A DNA stretch of 64,000 bases, from NCBI GenBank assembly GCA_030836185.1, contig JAURQH010000031.1, positions 224,791-288,790 of the forward strand. The letters run 5' to 3'. A program made the translations under genes and the position numbers. The notes under the pieces are model-generated. The model was not told where the DNA came from. It did no database searches and saw only the letters and a program-made list of their open reading frames with translations. The stretch is from Planctomycetota bacterium. Its GTDB lineage: Bacteria > Planctomycetota > Planctomycetia > Planctomycetales > Planctomycetaceae. Below are positions 1-8,953 of this stretch, in pieces. Every line of letters begins with the position of its first letter. Within the stretch, counting starts at the first letter, position 1.

Positions 1-132
1 CAATGTTCGTTTGCTTTCATGAAATTCGACACTCAGGCTAAAGACCCGCAGGTCGAATTTCAGTGCATTGATATTGATGGGACGGTGCAGGAGTCGTCAG
101 TCCTCAAACGCAGCGAATTGAATTTTGACTGA
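1..132 (+). CDS. 3' end of a possible PhoD-like phosphatase (partial)
   Basis: Frame 1 is open from the first base of the window to a TGA at 130-132 and encodes 43 residues. The tail (FAFMKFD, then KDPQVEF and IDIDGTV) reads like the last beta strands of a secreted metallophosphatase, where a strand containing 'DVDG' is common; PhoD-type alkaline phosphatases end this way. That family guess rests on a short stretch only. The 117 bases to the next gene hold no obvious terminator. Sure that it is the end of a coding region, unsure of the family. Confidence 0.4.
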   Translation, partial: QCSFAFMKFDTQAKDPQVEFQCIDIDGTVQESSVLKRSELNFD

Positions 133-249
133 ATATGCCTCGTGTTGACTACGGCCGGGAATTTATCCAGCACAAACTTCTGTTCATCGCTATAATGTAC
201 TCGATGAATTCACGATAGCATTTCTCAATTCTTCAGTGAGACGGTACGG

Positions 250-3200
250 ATGTCGTTTTTTGGATTTCACCCGGTGATCGAAGAGTGGTTTCACAATCGC
301 TTCGCAGGTCCGACCGAACCTCAAACCGCTGGCTGGCCTCATATTGCCAAGGGGAAAAACACTCTTATTGCGGCCCCGACAGGTTCAGGTAAAACTCTCG
401 CCGCTTTTTTGGCGTGCATCGACCGGCTCATCAAGTCGGCTCCGCTATCAGAAGAAATCCGAGTTGTCTATCTCTCACCTCTGCGTGCCTTGTCGAACGA
501 CATGCACAGTAATCTTGAAGAGCCTCTAGCAGAGATTTATGAACTCGCTCACGAGCGCGGCCTCAACATACCGCCGATCAACGTCGGCTTGCGAACAGGT
601 GATACTCCAGCAGCAAAACGAGCGGCGATTGTCAAACATCCTCCTCATATTCTGGTGACAACACCCGAATCGCTTTACCTGATGATGACCGGTCCCAAAA
701 GTCGCTTGAAGCTGAAGCATGTCGAAACCGTCATTGTCGATGAAATTCATGCTCTCATTCGAGACAAACGTGGTTCACACCTTTCACTGACACTCGAACG
801 ACTGGAATCTTTTTGTGGTCGAAAGCTGCAACGCATCGGATTATCGGCAACTCAAAAGCCCCTTAATCTTGTCGCAAAGTTTCTCACGGGTGAGGGAACC
901 TACCCATTGCCGCGCTCCATCAGTCAGAAAGAGTCACCTGACGACCCGCAGCAATTGTTGTTTGACACATTCGATTCGGCAGGCGGGAGCCTGCCCTACA
1001 ACAACTTGGCGGAAGAAGTAGAAGACCCGCAGGTGGGTGCCTGCCCCGCGTCTGAAGAACAATCACACTGCGAAATCATCGACATCGGTCACGGACGAGA
1101 ACTCGATCTCGCCGTTGAAGTTCCCGAATCAGAGTTACAGGCCGTTTGTAGTCACGAGCAGTGGGCAGAGATTTACGGACAGATCATCGAATTGATCAAT
1201 TCGCATCGCAGTACTCTCATCTTCGTCAACACACGACGCATGGCAGAGAGGGTCTCTCACCAATTAACCGAAATGCTGGGCGAGGAAGCAGTCAGTAGTC
1301 ATCACGGATCACTCGCATACGAAATCCGACACAAAACAGAGCAGCGACTTAAAAACGGTCAACTCAAAGCAGTTGTCGCAACGGCATCACTGGAACTCGG
1401 TCTCGATATCGGTTACATCGATCTCGTGATCCAGATCGGCTCGCCAAGATCAATTGCGACGTTTCTGCAAAGAATAGGACGTTCGGGACACTCTCTCGGT
1501 CTGACACCCAAAGGACGGCTGTTCGCTCTGACTCGGGACGAACTATTCGAATCGCTGGCACTCATGCGGGCTGTCAAGGATGGTGTTCTCGATGTCATCC
1601 GCATGCCGGAATCTCCGCTCGATATACTCGCTCAGCAAATTGTTGCCGAACTTGCGGGGGAAGAATGGGAGACCGATGAACTGTATCGCCTGATGTGTCG
1701 CGCGACCCCTTTCAAAAATTTGAAACGAGACGAGTTTGATCGCACGCTCGAATATTTAAGCGAAGGCATTTCCCACAATATGGGACGCAGTCGCGTTTAC
1801 ATTTATCACGACCGCATTCAGGGGCGTTTGAGAGCTCGCAAGGGGGCGAGAATTGCGGCGGCATCAAATGGTGGCGCGATCCCTGAAATTGCCAATTACC
1901 GAGTTGTCGCGGAGCCAGAACAAACAGTTGTCGGCACACTGGATGAAGAATTCGCGGTGGAATCAATGCGGGGAGATGTGTTTCTGCTTGGAAACACCTC
2001 GTGGATGATTCAACATGTGCGCGGTGGTAATGTGACTGTGGTTGACGCTCACGGTGCTCCACCTTCGGTTCCCTTCTGGCAAGGAGAAGCTCCCGGTCGA
2101 TCGCTGGAACTCTCTCTTGAAGTGACACGATTACGAGACGATCTGGATTCAAAGCTGAATGATGGTACCTCTGTCGCTGAAGACTGGCTTATTGAAGAGA
2201 CCGGTGCTTCGCCCGAGGCGGCCGCACAAATTGTCCATTATTGCAATGCACAGAAAGCCGCACTGGGACTTGTTCCCTCTGGCAGGCGAATTGTCTTTGA
2301 GCGATTCTTTGACGAAACGGGCGGCATGCAACTGGTTGTTCATGCTCCGTTCGGTATGGCCATCACGAAAGCCTGGGGCTTTGCGATGCGGAAGCGTTTT
2401 TGTCGCTCATTCGATTTTGAACTCCAGGCGACAGCCGACGATGATGGATTCATTCTCTCATTAGGTCCACAACACAGTTTTCCGATCGAGAGTCTGTTTC
2501 CGTTTCTGACTCCTGAGAATGTTCAGGGACTCCTCGAACAGGCAGTCTTGACGGTTCCCGCGTTTCAGGTCCGTTGGCGTTGGAATGTGACACGGGCATT
2601 GCTCGTCCATCGGATGAACAGCGGCAAGAAAGTCCCGCCACCGTTACAACGATTTCGGGCCGACGATTTGCTGACCGCCGTGTTTCCGCGACTCACCGGC
2701 TGCCAAGAAGAGCACACGGGCGACATCGAGCTTCCCGATCATCCACTCATCAATCAGACAATGCACGATTGTCTCACTGAATTGATGGACATTGAAAACC
2801 TGAAACTGATCCTCGGCCAGATACAGCGTGATGAGATCGAGTTGATTGCCCGCGATACACGAGAGCCGTCTCCCTTCAGCTATGAGTTATTGAACTCCAA
2901 TCCGTATGCCTTTCTCGATGGGGGCGAAGCACAGGAACGCCGAGCAAGAGCCGTGGCGACTCGGCGGTCGTTTGACATCGAATCCGTTCGCGATCTTGGC
3001 AAACTGGATGAGAATGCAATCAAGCAAGTCTGCGAAGAAGTGGCTCCGCTGGTGCGTGATGCCGATGAATTACACGACTTGCTACAAGGTCACATTATCC
3101 TTCCAGCGGAAGATGGGCGAGATTGGAACAAGTACTACTCGCAACTCGTCTCACAAGGAAGAGCCACATCGATTCTCATTACCGATCATCGGACTGCATG

Positions 3201-4764
3201 GGTTGCTACCGAGCGATTATCGATGGCCTTAACTCCCTATCCCAACGCGAAGCCCGATCCGCCTGTTGAAGTTCTCGAACAACTGGAAACCGAGTGTTCT
3301 TCGGTGGAAGCTCGAATGGCCATTCTTCGAGGATGGATCGAAACGAGTGGGCCGGTGACTTCTGAATTCCTCGCCGAGAAACTTGGATTGACGATCTCAC
3401 AAGTCGACGCCACGCTTGAGGCACTGGAAGGAGAAGGGATTGTTCTCAGAGGACAATTCACGCCCTGTGAAGAAAATTCTCCGCCAGTCGAATGGTGTCA
3501 TCGTCGGCTGCTGTCTCGCATCCATCGACTCACTTTGGATGGCTTGCGGAAACAGATTTCTCCGGTCGATGTGCCGACTTACATTCGCTTTCTCGCACGG
3601 CATCAAGGCATCGATCCTTCGGCGAAAAGAACATCTGCAAATGGTCTTTTCGAAATCATCTCCATGTTGCAAGGGCTCGATCTTTCTGCGGCAGCCTGGG
3701 AAGAATCGGTCTTGCCTTTACGAGTCAAAGGATACGATCCTGGCTGGCTCGATGAACTCTGCCTGACGGGCGAAGTCGGTTGGGGAAGACTCTCGCCCCC
3801 CAAGCAAGATGCCGACAATCCGTCCCCCTCTCGTGGTGTCTCTCGCTTGGCTCCATTGTCTTTGTGGTTGCGTGAAGATTTAATTTGGTTGAGAAGTTTT
3901 GTCACATTGCCCGAATCAGAAATGTTAAGTGGCCAAGCCACCGACATTCTTGAATTTATACAGAAACAGGGCGCGAGCTTCTCGACCGACTTTCTACATG
4001 AATTCAGCTTGGTTCCCGCCATGTTGGAATCCACTATCAGTGAGTTGGTGACGCGCAGTTGGTTGACAGCCGACGGGTTTTCCGGTTTACGACAGTTGAT
4101 TGCCAATCGAAATTCCGCCTCACGCAACTCCCGTCGAAACAGACCTCGATTGAATCGTGCTCGGCGGACCATCGCCGGAGCCGGTCGATGGTCATTGATT
4201 CCACGGCCAAAGGTCATTTTGGATCACGACACACATCGAGAGCATGTCGAACAATGGGCCTGGCAACTTCTACGACGCTGGGGCATCGTCTACAAAGACT
4301 TATTACAACGCGAGTCGGCGGCTCCCTCGTGGTTTGATCTATTACAGGTGTTCCGCAAACTCGAAGCACGAGGAGAAATTCGGGGAGGACGATTTGTTGC
4401 CGGCGTTGCGGGTGAACAATTCGCTTTGCAGGATGCTGTCAGCAAGCTGCGTAAGCTCCGCGATGAAGGCCCGAACCGGGAACTACTCGTCGTCTCGGGC
4501 GCCGATCCGGTGAATCTGGTCGGCATTCTCACGGATCATGCTCGTGTTCCCAGCATTGCGTCCAACAAGGTCGCCTATGTGGACGGCGTACCGCTTGCCG
4601 CACTTCAAGGAGGCGAAGTCAATTTCTTCACGGACCTGACCGAACAGATGAAGTTGCATCTGAATGAAGTTTTGAAACACGGCCGCAGCATACAGGTCGA
4701 AAAGGTTGAAGACAAAGTTGTATCACAAGAGACTGGTCAGGCAGTTCCTGACGGAATCAAATGA
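250..4764 (+). CDS. lhr: Lhr-type ATP-dependent helicase, full length
   Basis: Superfamily 2 helicase of the long Lhr family (1504 residues; E. coli Lhr is about 1540). Visible: Walker A APTGSGKT at residues 42-49, motif II DEIH at 164-167, motif III LSATQ near 198, then the second RecA domain with the Lhr-typical segments VVATASLELGLDIG and QRIGRSGH near 380-410. The remaining two thirds is the Lhr winged-helix/beta-barrel region plus the long C-terminal extension. Lhr proteins unwind 3'-tailed DNA and RNA:DNA hybrids and are linked to DNA repair. Oddity: between the two RecA domains (residues about 220-277) lies a low-complexity insert that includes two short DNA palindromes read in frame. 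ATG at 250 is the first start. The gene stands alone; the hopene cyclase gene starts 182 bases downstream. Confidence 0.95.
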   Translation: MSFFGFHPVIEEWFHNRFAGPTEPQTAGWPHIAKGKNTLIAAPTGSGKTLAAFLACIDRLIKSAPLSEEIRVVYLSPLRALSNDMHSNLEEPLAEIYELAHERGLNIPPINVGLRTGDTPAAKRAAIVKHPPHILVTTPESLYLMMTGPKSRLKLKHVETVIVDEIHALIRDKRGSHLSLTLERLESFCGRKLQRIGLSATQKPLNLVAKFLTGEGTYPLPRSISQKESPDDPQQLLFDTFDSAGGSLPYNNLAEEVEDPQVGACPASEEQSHCEIIDIGHGRELDLAVEVPESELQAVCSHEQWAEIYGQIIELINSHRSTLIFVNTRRMAERVSHQLTEMLGEEAVSSHHGSLAYEIRHKTEQRLKNGQLKAVVATASLELGLDIGYIDLVIQIGSPRSIATFLQRIGRSGHSLGLTPKGRLFALTRDELFESLALMRAVKDGVLDVIRMPESPLDILAQQIVAELAGEEWETDELYRLMCRATPFKNLKRDEFDRTLEYLSEGISHNMGRSRVYIYHDRIQGRLRARKGARIAAASNGGAIPEIANYRVVAEPEQTVVGTLDEEFAVESMRGDVFLLGNTSWMIQHVRGGNVTVVDAHGAPPSVPFWQGEAPGRSLELSLEVTRLRDDLDSKLNDGTSVAEDWLIEETGASPEAAAQIVHYCNAQKAALGLVPSGRRIVFERFFDETGGMQLVVHAPFGMAITKAWGFAMRKRFCRSFDFELQATADDDGFILSLGPQHSFPIESLFPFLTPENVQGLLEQAVLTVPAFQVRWRWNVTRALLVHRMNSGKKVPPPLQRFRADDLLTAVFPRLTGCQEEHTGDIELPDHPLINQTMHDCLTELMDIENLKLILGQIQRDEIELIARDTREPSPFSYELLNSNPYAFLDGGEAQERRARAVATRRSFDIESVRDLGKLDENAIKQVCEEVAPLVRDADELHDLLQGHIILPAEDGRDWNKYYSQLVSQGRATSILITDHRTAWVATERLSMALTPYPNAKPDPPVEVLEQLETECSSVEARMAILRGWIETSGPVTSEFLAEKLGLTISQVDATLEALEGEGIVLRGQFTPCEENSPPVEWCHRRLLSRIHRLTLDGLRKQISPVDVPTYIRFLARHQGIDPSAKRTSANGLFEIISMLQGLDLSAAAWEESVLPLRVKGYDPGWLDELCLTGEVGWGRLSPPKQDADNPSPSRGVSRLAPLSLWLREDLIWLRSFVTLPESEMLSGQATDILEFIQKQGASFSTDFLHEFSLVPAMLESTISELVTRSWLTADGFSGLRQLIANRNSASRNSRRNRPRLNRARRTIAGAGRWSLIPRPKVILDHDTHREHVEQWAWQLLRRWGIVYKDLLQRESAAPSWFDLLQVFRKLEARGEIRGGRFVAGVAGEQFALQDAVSKLRKLRDEGPNRELLVVSGADPVNLVGILTDHARVPSIASNKVAYVDGVPLAALQGGEVNFFTDLTEQMKLHLNEVLKHGRSIQVEKVEDKVVSQETGQAVPDGIK
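978..1045. repeat. Two short palindromes inside lhr
   Basis: Bases 978-995 form a perfect inverted repeat with 7-base arms (GGCAGGC / GCCTGCC) around GGGA. Bases 1030-1045 form a related one (GCAGG / CCTGC). Both fall in the stretch of lhr that links the two helicase domains and are read through without shifting the frame, giving residues such as AGGSLPY and VGACP. They resemble small REP-like intergenic palindromes that have entered a gene. Confidence 0.5.
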
Positions 4765-4946
4765 ACCCTGGGCAGTTGAATGATCAACAACACTCAGGAC
4801 TCGATTTCAGATGTGGCATATTTCACCTTGTCGAAATTTCACCTCCCCCTTAACATGTTATCCGCGTACAAGTTCGCAGTTCTCAATTGTGCGTCGTTCC
4901 CTCTGTGGGAGCGACTTGAAACAAACTAATATAGGGATTACCTGAA

Positions 4947-7082
4947 ATGAGTTCAGGCTTGCCCGATTCGCAAGGATCGCGATTCGATTTCAATGATTCT
5001 CCTGCGACGCATCGTTTTTCGACCGACGATGCCGACGCACTTTCGACGACCATCAAACGGACACAGCGATATCTGATTGAGCGTCAGCATGGTGAAGGTT
5101 ATTGGGTGGGTGAACTTGAAGGGGACACGATCCTCGAATCCGAATACATGTTGCTATTGGTCTGGTTGGAAAAAGAGAACGAGCCGGTTTTTCAGCAGTG
5201 TGCTAATTACATTCTCGATCAACAAAATGACGATGGTGGCTGGTCGCTGTATCCCGGCGGGCCATTGGAAATCAGTTCGTCCGTCAAAGCCTACTTCGTT
5301 CTCAAAATTGCCGGGCACGATCCGCACTCCGAATATATGATCCGTGCGAAGGAGGCCATTCTTGCCGCAGGTGGAGCCGAGACGGTCAATAGCTTCACGC
5401 GGTATTACCTCGCGCTGTTGGGAGTCATCGGCTATCACCAAGTCCCTGCGGTGCCACCAGAACTGATGTTGTTACCCAGTTGGATGCCGTTCAATATCTA
5501 CGAAATGTCGTCCTGGTCGCGAACGATTATTGTTCCTTTATCATTGTTATGGCATTACAAGCCTCATCGAGAATTGCAGGCAAAGTGGCGTATCGACGAA
5601 CTGTTTCACAACGGTGTTGAAAACCTCCCTGTCTCGATGCCTCCGTCCGCGGTTGTCGATGAGTTGAAGAAACCGACTTGGATTGATTGGCATAGGTTCT
5701 TTGCTCGGGTTGATCGTGGTTTGAAATTCTGTGATCGCATCGGTCTGAGACCGTTTCGAAAAACAGCCGTCAAAAGGGCTGAGGAATGGATGCTCAAGCA
5801 TTTTGAAAAGTCGGACGGCATGGGAGCCATCTTCCCGCCGATCATTTGGTCGGTCGTTGGTTTGCGGTGTCTCGGCTATGACATCGATTCTCCCGAAGTC
5901 GCTGCTCAATTGCAGGAATTGGAGAAACTCTCCATCACTGAAGGAGACCGTACTCGGCTGCAACCTTGTAAATCACCGGTTTGGGACACCGCCATCACGA
6001 CCATCGCGATGAGGGAATCGGGTTTGTCTGCCGAACATCCGGCTCTCCGCAAATCTGTCCGCTGGCTACTCTCCAAGGAAGTGAAAGAGAAAGGGGATTG
6101 GTCGCTTCGTTCCCCGCAGCAACTTCCCGGCGGCTGGTATTTTGAATTCAATAACGAGTTCTATCCTGACGTGGACGACTCGATCATGGTGACCATGGCA
6201 TTGTGGAGATGTTTGCCACACGAGCCGGGGCAACGGTATCAGGTCCAATGGCTCGAACAGGGTTGGTCTCCACACGAAGCCGATCATGACGCGGTTGCTG
6301 TAGTTTCAGGAACCGCCCACCATAATCTTGCTGCCGTAGATGATGTTGATCTGGCATCGGCCTCTTTACCGGCGATGAAGCGGGCCATCGATTGGGTGTT
6401 GTGTATGCAGAACAGTGATGGAGGTTGGGGAGCTTTCGACCGCGATAACACACGCGAGCTCTTCACAAAGGTTCCCTTCGCCGATCACAATGCAATGATC
6501 GACCCCAGTTGGGCCGATATCTCGGCTCGTGTCCTTGAGATGCTGGCCCTTGTTGATTGGGACCGTCGACACCCGGCCATTCAGCAAGCCCTCGATTATA
6601 TCTGGTCGGAGCAGGAAGAGGATGGTGCCTGGTTTGGTCGATGGGGAGTCAATTACATCTACGGGACTTGGCAAGTTCTTGTCGGCTTGACCGACTTGGG
6701 TATCCCGACAAACGATCTCCGTATTCAAAAAGGTGCGCAATGGCTCGTCGATCATCAGCAAGATAATGGTGGCTGGGGCGAAACGGCCCGCAGTTATGAT
6801 GACCCCTCTCTCAGGGGGCAAGGTCCAACCACCGCGTCTCAAACCGCTTGGGCTCTCCTGGGGCTCATTGCTGCGGGGCGTGCCGATTCCGAATCAGTAC
6901 GTCGTGGTGTCGAATATTTGATAATCACTCAGAACGAAGATGGCTCATGGGACGAACCGTGGTACACCGGCACTGGTTTCCCGAAAGTCTTCTATCTGAA
7001 ATATCACTATTATTGCCTGACGTTTCCCTTGTGGGCGTTGGGGAAATACCGTCAAGCGATGACGAAATCTGTGGGTGAGTGA
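4947..7082 (+). CDS. shc: Squalene-hopene cyclase family terpene cyclase
   Basis: 711 residues, the usual length for squalene-hopene cyclases, which fold squalene into pentacyclic hopanoids at the inner face of the membrane. Family marks: N-terminal GYWVGELEGDT, and repeated QW motifs (QNDDGGWSLYPGG, QNSDGGWGAF, QQDNGGWGE, QNEDGSWDEPW) that brace the alpha-toroids. The protonating Asp motif lies at residues 408-412 and reads DVDDS rather than the usual DXDDT, so the last position is Ser; the three acidic residues are kept. No other hopanoid genes (hpnC/D/E, hpnH) are adjacent. A tetrahymanol- or sesterterpene-type cyclase, or another squalene cyclase subfamily, cannot be excluded. Start ATG at 4947; an AGGG lies about 12 bases upstream, a weak ribosome site. 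A long intergenic repeat begins about 45 bases after the stop. Confidence 0.9.
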   Translation: MSSGLPDSQGSRFDFNDSPATHRFSTDDADALSTTIKRTQRYLIERQHGEGYWVGELEGDTILESEYMLLLVWLEKENEPVFQQCANYILDQQNDDGGWSLYPGGPLEISSSVKAYFVLKIAGHDPHSEYMIRAKEAILAAGGAETVNSFTRYYLALLGVIGYHQVPAVPPELMLLPSWMPFNIYEMSSWSRTIIVPLSLLWHYKPHRELQAKWRIDELFHNGVENLPVSMPPSAVVDELKKPTWIDWHRFFARVDRGLKFCDRIGLRPFRKTAVKRAEEWMLKHFEKSDGMGAIFPPIIWSVVGLRCLGYDIDSPEVAAQLQELEKLSITEGDRTRLQPCKSPVWDTAITTIAMRESGLSAEHPALRKSVRWLLSKEVKEKGDWSLRSPQQLPGGWYFEFNNEFYPDVDDSIMVTMALWRCLPHEPGQRYQVQWLEQGWSPHEADHDAVAVVSGTAHHNLAAVDDVDLASASLPAMKRAIDWVLCMQNSDGGWGAFDRDNTRELFTKVPFADHNAMIDPSWADISARVLEMLALVDWDRRHPAIQQALDYIWSEQEEDGAWFGRWGVNYIYGTWQVLVGLTDLGIPTNDLRIQKGAQWLVDHQQDNGGWGETARSYDDPSLRGQGPTTASQTAWALLGLIAAGRADSESVRRGVEYLIITQNEDGSWDEPWYTGTGFPKVFYLKYHYYCLTFPLWALGKYRQAMTKSVGE

Positions 7083-7126
7083 ATTTGCACATGGACAATA
7101 TTGTTCCCTCTGCGACTGCCTCGCAT

Positions 7127-7515
7127 TTCCGAACACTCAAAGCCGTTTTCAAGATTTGAAGATTCGATGATTTGGGGGGGTGCTATTTCCGAATCTTGAA
7201 ATCAAATCTTCCCAAATCTTGATTCCGAATCTTCCCGAATCTTGAGCAACTCGTTGGCTTCGTTCAGTTTATGTCATATCGCGGTTGGTGTGAAAAATGA
7301 CCCCAATGTCGGTGCGCATTTTCCACGCCACGCGAAATCGCCTCCTTTCTCACGTTGCAGCGGTCGTCATTGATGAACAATGAATGACACTCGAACCTAT
7401 CCAATGTGCTTGCGCACAATGGCTATGTGTAAGTCAAATTGCCAAAGATCAAGTCGCCTGTCGGCGAACCACGAACGCTAACTCTGGTAGTGACAAGTTG
7501 GCAAGATGAGTTTGA
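7127..7515. repeat. Long dispersed intergenic repeat, copy A
   Basis: About 390 bases that match 62362-62762 in the same orientation. The best-conserved core (7312-7385) is almost identical to 62569-62635, and the right end (7468-7492, ending in the phrase AACGCTAACTCTGG) is also nearly identical. The left part has degenerate tandem runs of an 'AAATCTT/GAATCTT' unit. It contains small palindromes such as GTGCTTGCGCAC. No protein-coding frame is conserved between the copies, so it is treated as non-coding. Confidence 0.75.
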
Positions 7516-7528
7516 GCGATGGTTTTTG

Positions 7529-7566
7529 GCGCAAAGCCGCAAAGGGGCAAAAGAATCGCAAAGAGT
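7529..7566. repeat. GCGCAAAGCCGCAAAG-type short repeat
   Basis: A quasi-tandem stretch of GCAAAG units just after repeat copy A. A related sequence (GACGCAAAGCCGCCAAG) occurs at 62946-62982. Read on the minus strand it gives the phrase 'FAPLRLCA', which from memory turns up as spurious peptides in intergenic DNA of many unrelated bacteria. Confidence 0.5.
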
Positions 7567-7604
7567 GAACGCAGTGAGCCATCCAGAGCTTTCGGATGGG
7601 CTTT

Positions 7605-8783
7605 TCAGCCGGCGTTTTTTTGGGCGATCATTGCCATCGACGTGACAAAGAAACACATTGAAAATACGAGCACCAACAATGTTTGGAGCGATGGGTATCT
7701 CCAGCCGAGCCGGAAGGCTTCGTCGGTTTTGTCACGATCTGCCGAGACAAACGGTTCGGGCATTATTTTCTGATCGTCATCACTCCAAGTGAATCGAGTT
7801 TGCCAGTAGACCCAGCCAATCATGAGGGACAACAATGCTGCGGCGAGAGTTGCCCACCAAGGCAAAAAACCTTCGAGTGCTGCTGCCTCCGCTGCCGCGT
7901 CGGCGTCCATGTTGAGAACAACACCGACAGCGAGTGAATTGTTGAGAAAATGAGCCAGCATGGGGATCCAGATACTTCGCGATGCCAGGTAACTGACATG
8001 AATGGCCACCGACAGCGGTAGTAACGCAATGATGTGGACGGGGTGAAGATGAACGGCCGCAAACAGCAGGGTGGTTAAACCGATACCGATAACGACTCCA
8101 TGTCGAGCCACCAAGCCGCGACCAATCAACACTCGAAATAATAACTCTTCCGAGACGGCAGGGCAGACGGCGATCAACAGGTAAACCAACCAGTGAGGCA
8201 TTCCGGCAATCACATCGCCGATAGATTCCATGATGTTGAGATCGTCCATACCACGTATTGATGGTATTTGTTCTGCCAGCATCTCCCAGCCCACTCCGGC
8301 GTACATTCCCAGTTGTCCGCACAACACAGACAGAGGTAAGACCCATAGAAAAGTGAGCAACACATGCCAAGACGACGGGAGGTGAATTGGGATTGCCCGC
8401 CGACGATGAGAACCCAAACGAATGAGAACGATTCCAAAGATTGTGAACAAAAAAGTGCCCATGATGATGCCGAGGTTCAAGCCTGCATAGTTGGTCATCA
8501 GAGACTTCATGAACTCAGGTTCCTGAAGCTTACCTTGCAGTTGTTCTGCGGGAACTTCCGAAGCAGTGGCGTAAACAGCCAGAATCACAATCACGGCTAT
8601 GATTGAACCGATGACTTGTGAGATCATGGCGGCGACAGTCCAGCCCACTGACTCCAGAAAGCCGGGCCCCGGTAATCGTTCGAGGAAAACGTACTCGGTT
8701 TCTTTTTTATCCTCGTAATATTCAGAGAGAGCTTCGTGCAAGGGCTCTTCATCTTCAAAAATCGGTGAAACAGGCTCGGTCAC
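7605..8783 (-). CDS. CPBP-family intramembrane metalloprotease
   Basis: 392 residues with an acidic N-terminal tail followed by about eight hydrophobic segments. The CPBP (Rce1/Abi, PF02517) signature is complete: EELLFR at 212-217, the FAAVH motif at 241-245, and HFLNN at 278-282, which together supply the Glu and His residues that bind the catalytic metal. Bacterial members are proposed to be site-2-like or prenyl-peptide proteases; a substrate cannot be inferred here. The 3' end abuts the dispersed repeats, so this gene and the upstream cyclase point at each other. It is divergent from the kinase gene, with a shared upstream region of about 170 bases. Confidence 0.88.
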   Translation of the reverse strand: MTEPVSPIFEDEEPLHEALSEYYEDKKETEYVFLERLPGPGFLESVGWTVAAMISQVIGSIIAVIVILAVYATASEVPAEQLQGKLQEPEFMKSLMTNYAGLNLGIIMGTFLFTIFGIVLIRLGSHRRRAIPIHLPSSWHVLLTFLWVLPLSVLCGQLGMYAGVGWEMLAEQIPSIRGMDDLNIMESIGDVIAGMPHWLVYLLIAVCPAVSEELLFRVLIGRGLVARHGVVIGIGLTTLLFAAVHLHPVHIIALLPLSVAIHVSYLASRSIWIPMLAHFLNNSLAVGVVLNMDADAAAEAAALEGFLPWWATLAAALLSLMIGWVYWQTRFTWSDDDQKIMPEPFVSADRDKTDEAFRLGWRYPSLQTLLVLVFSMCFFVTSMAMIAQKNAG

Positions 8784-8953
8784 AATAGGGCCAATCTGGA
8801 GAAACCCGTGAAGAAATTTGCGTTAAAGACGGGGAATGCTGTAAACTGTTACACGGCACTTTGACGGTGCAGTTCTCTGACAGTGCAACTTTAGACGCGT
8901 TGTCGGCAGCGGTCAATTACCGAGTTCAACATTCCCAGAATCAGACAGTATCT

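Noticed and set aside
44..1036. Repeated phrase AGACCCGCAGGT at 44-58 and again at about 1023-1035
   Set aside because: Only 12 bases, both encoding 'DPQV' in unrelated frames; likely chance.
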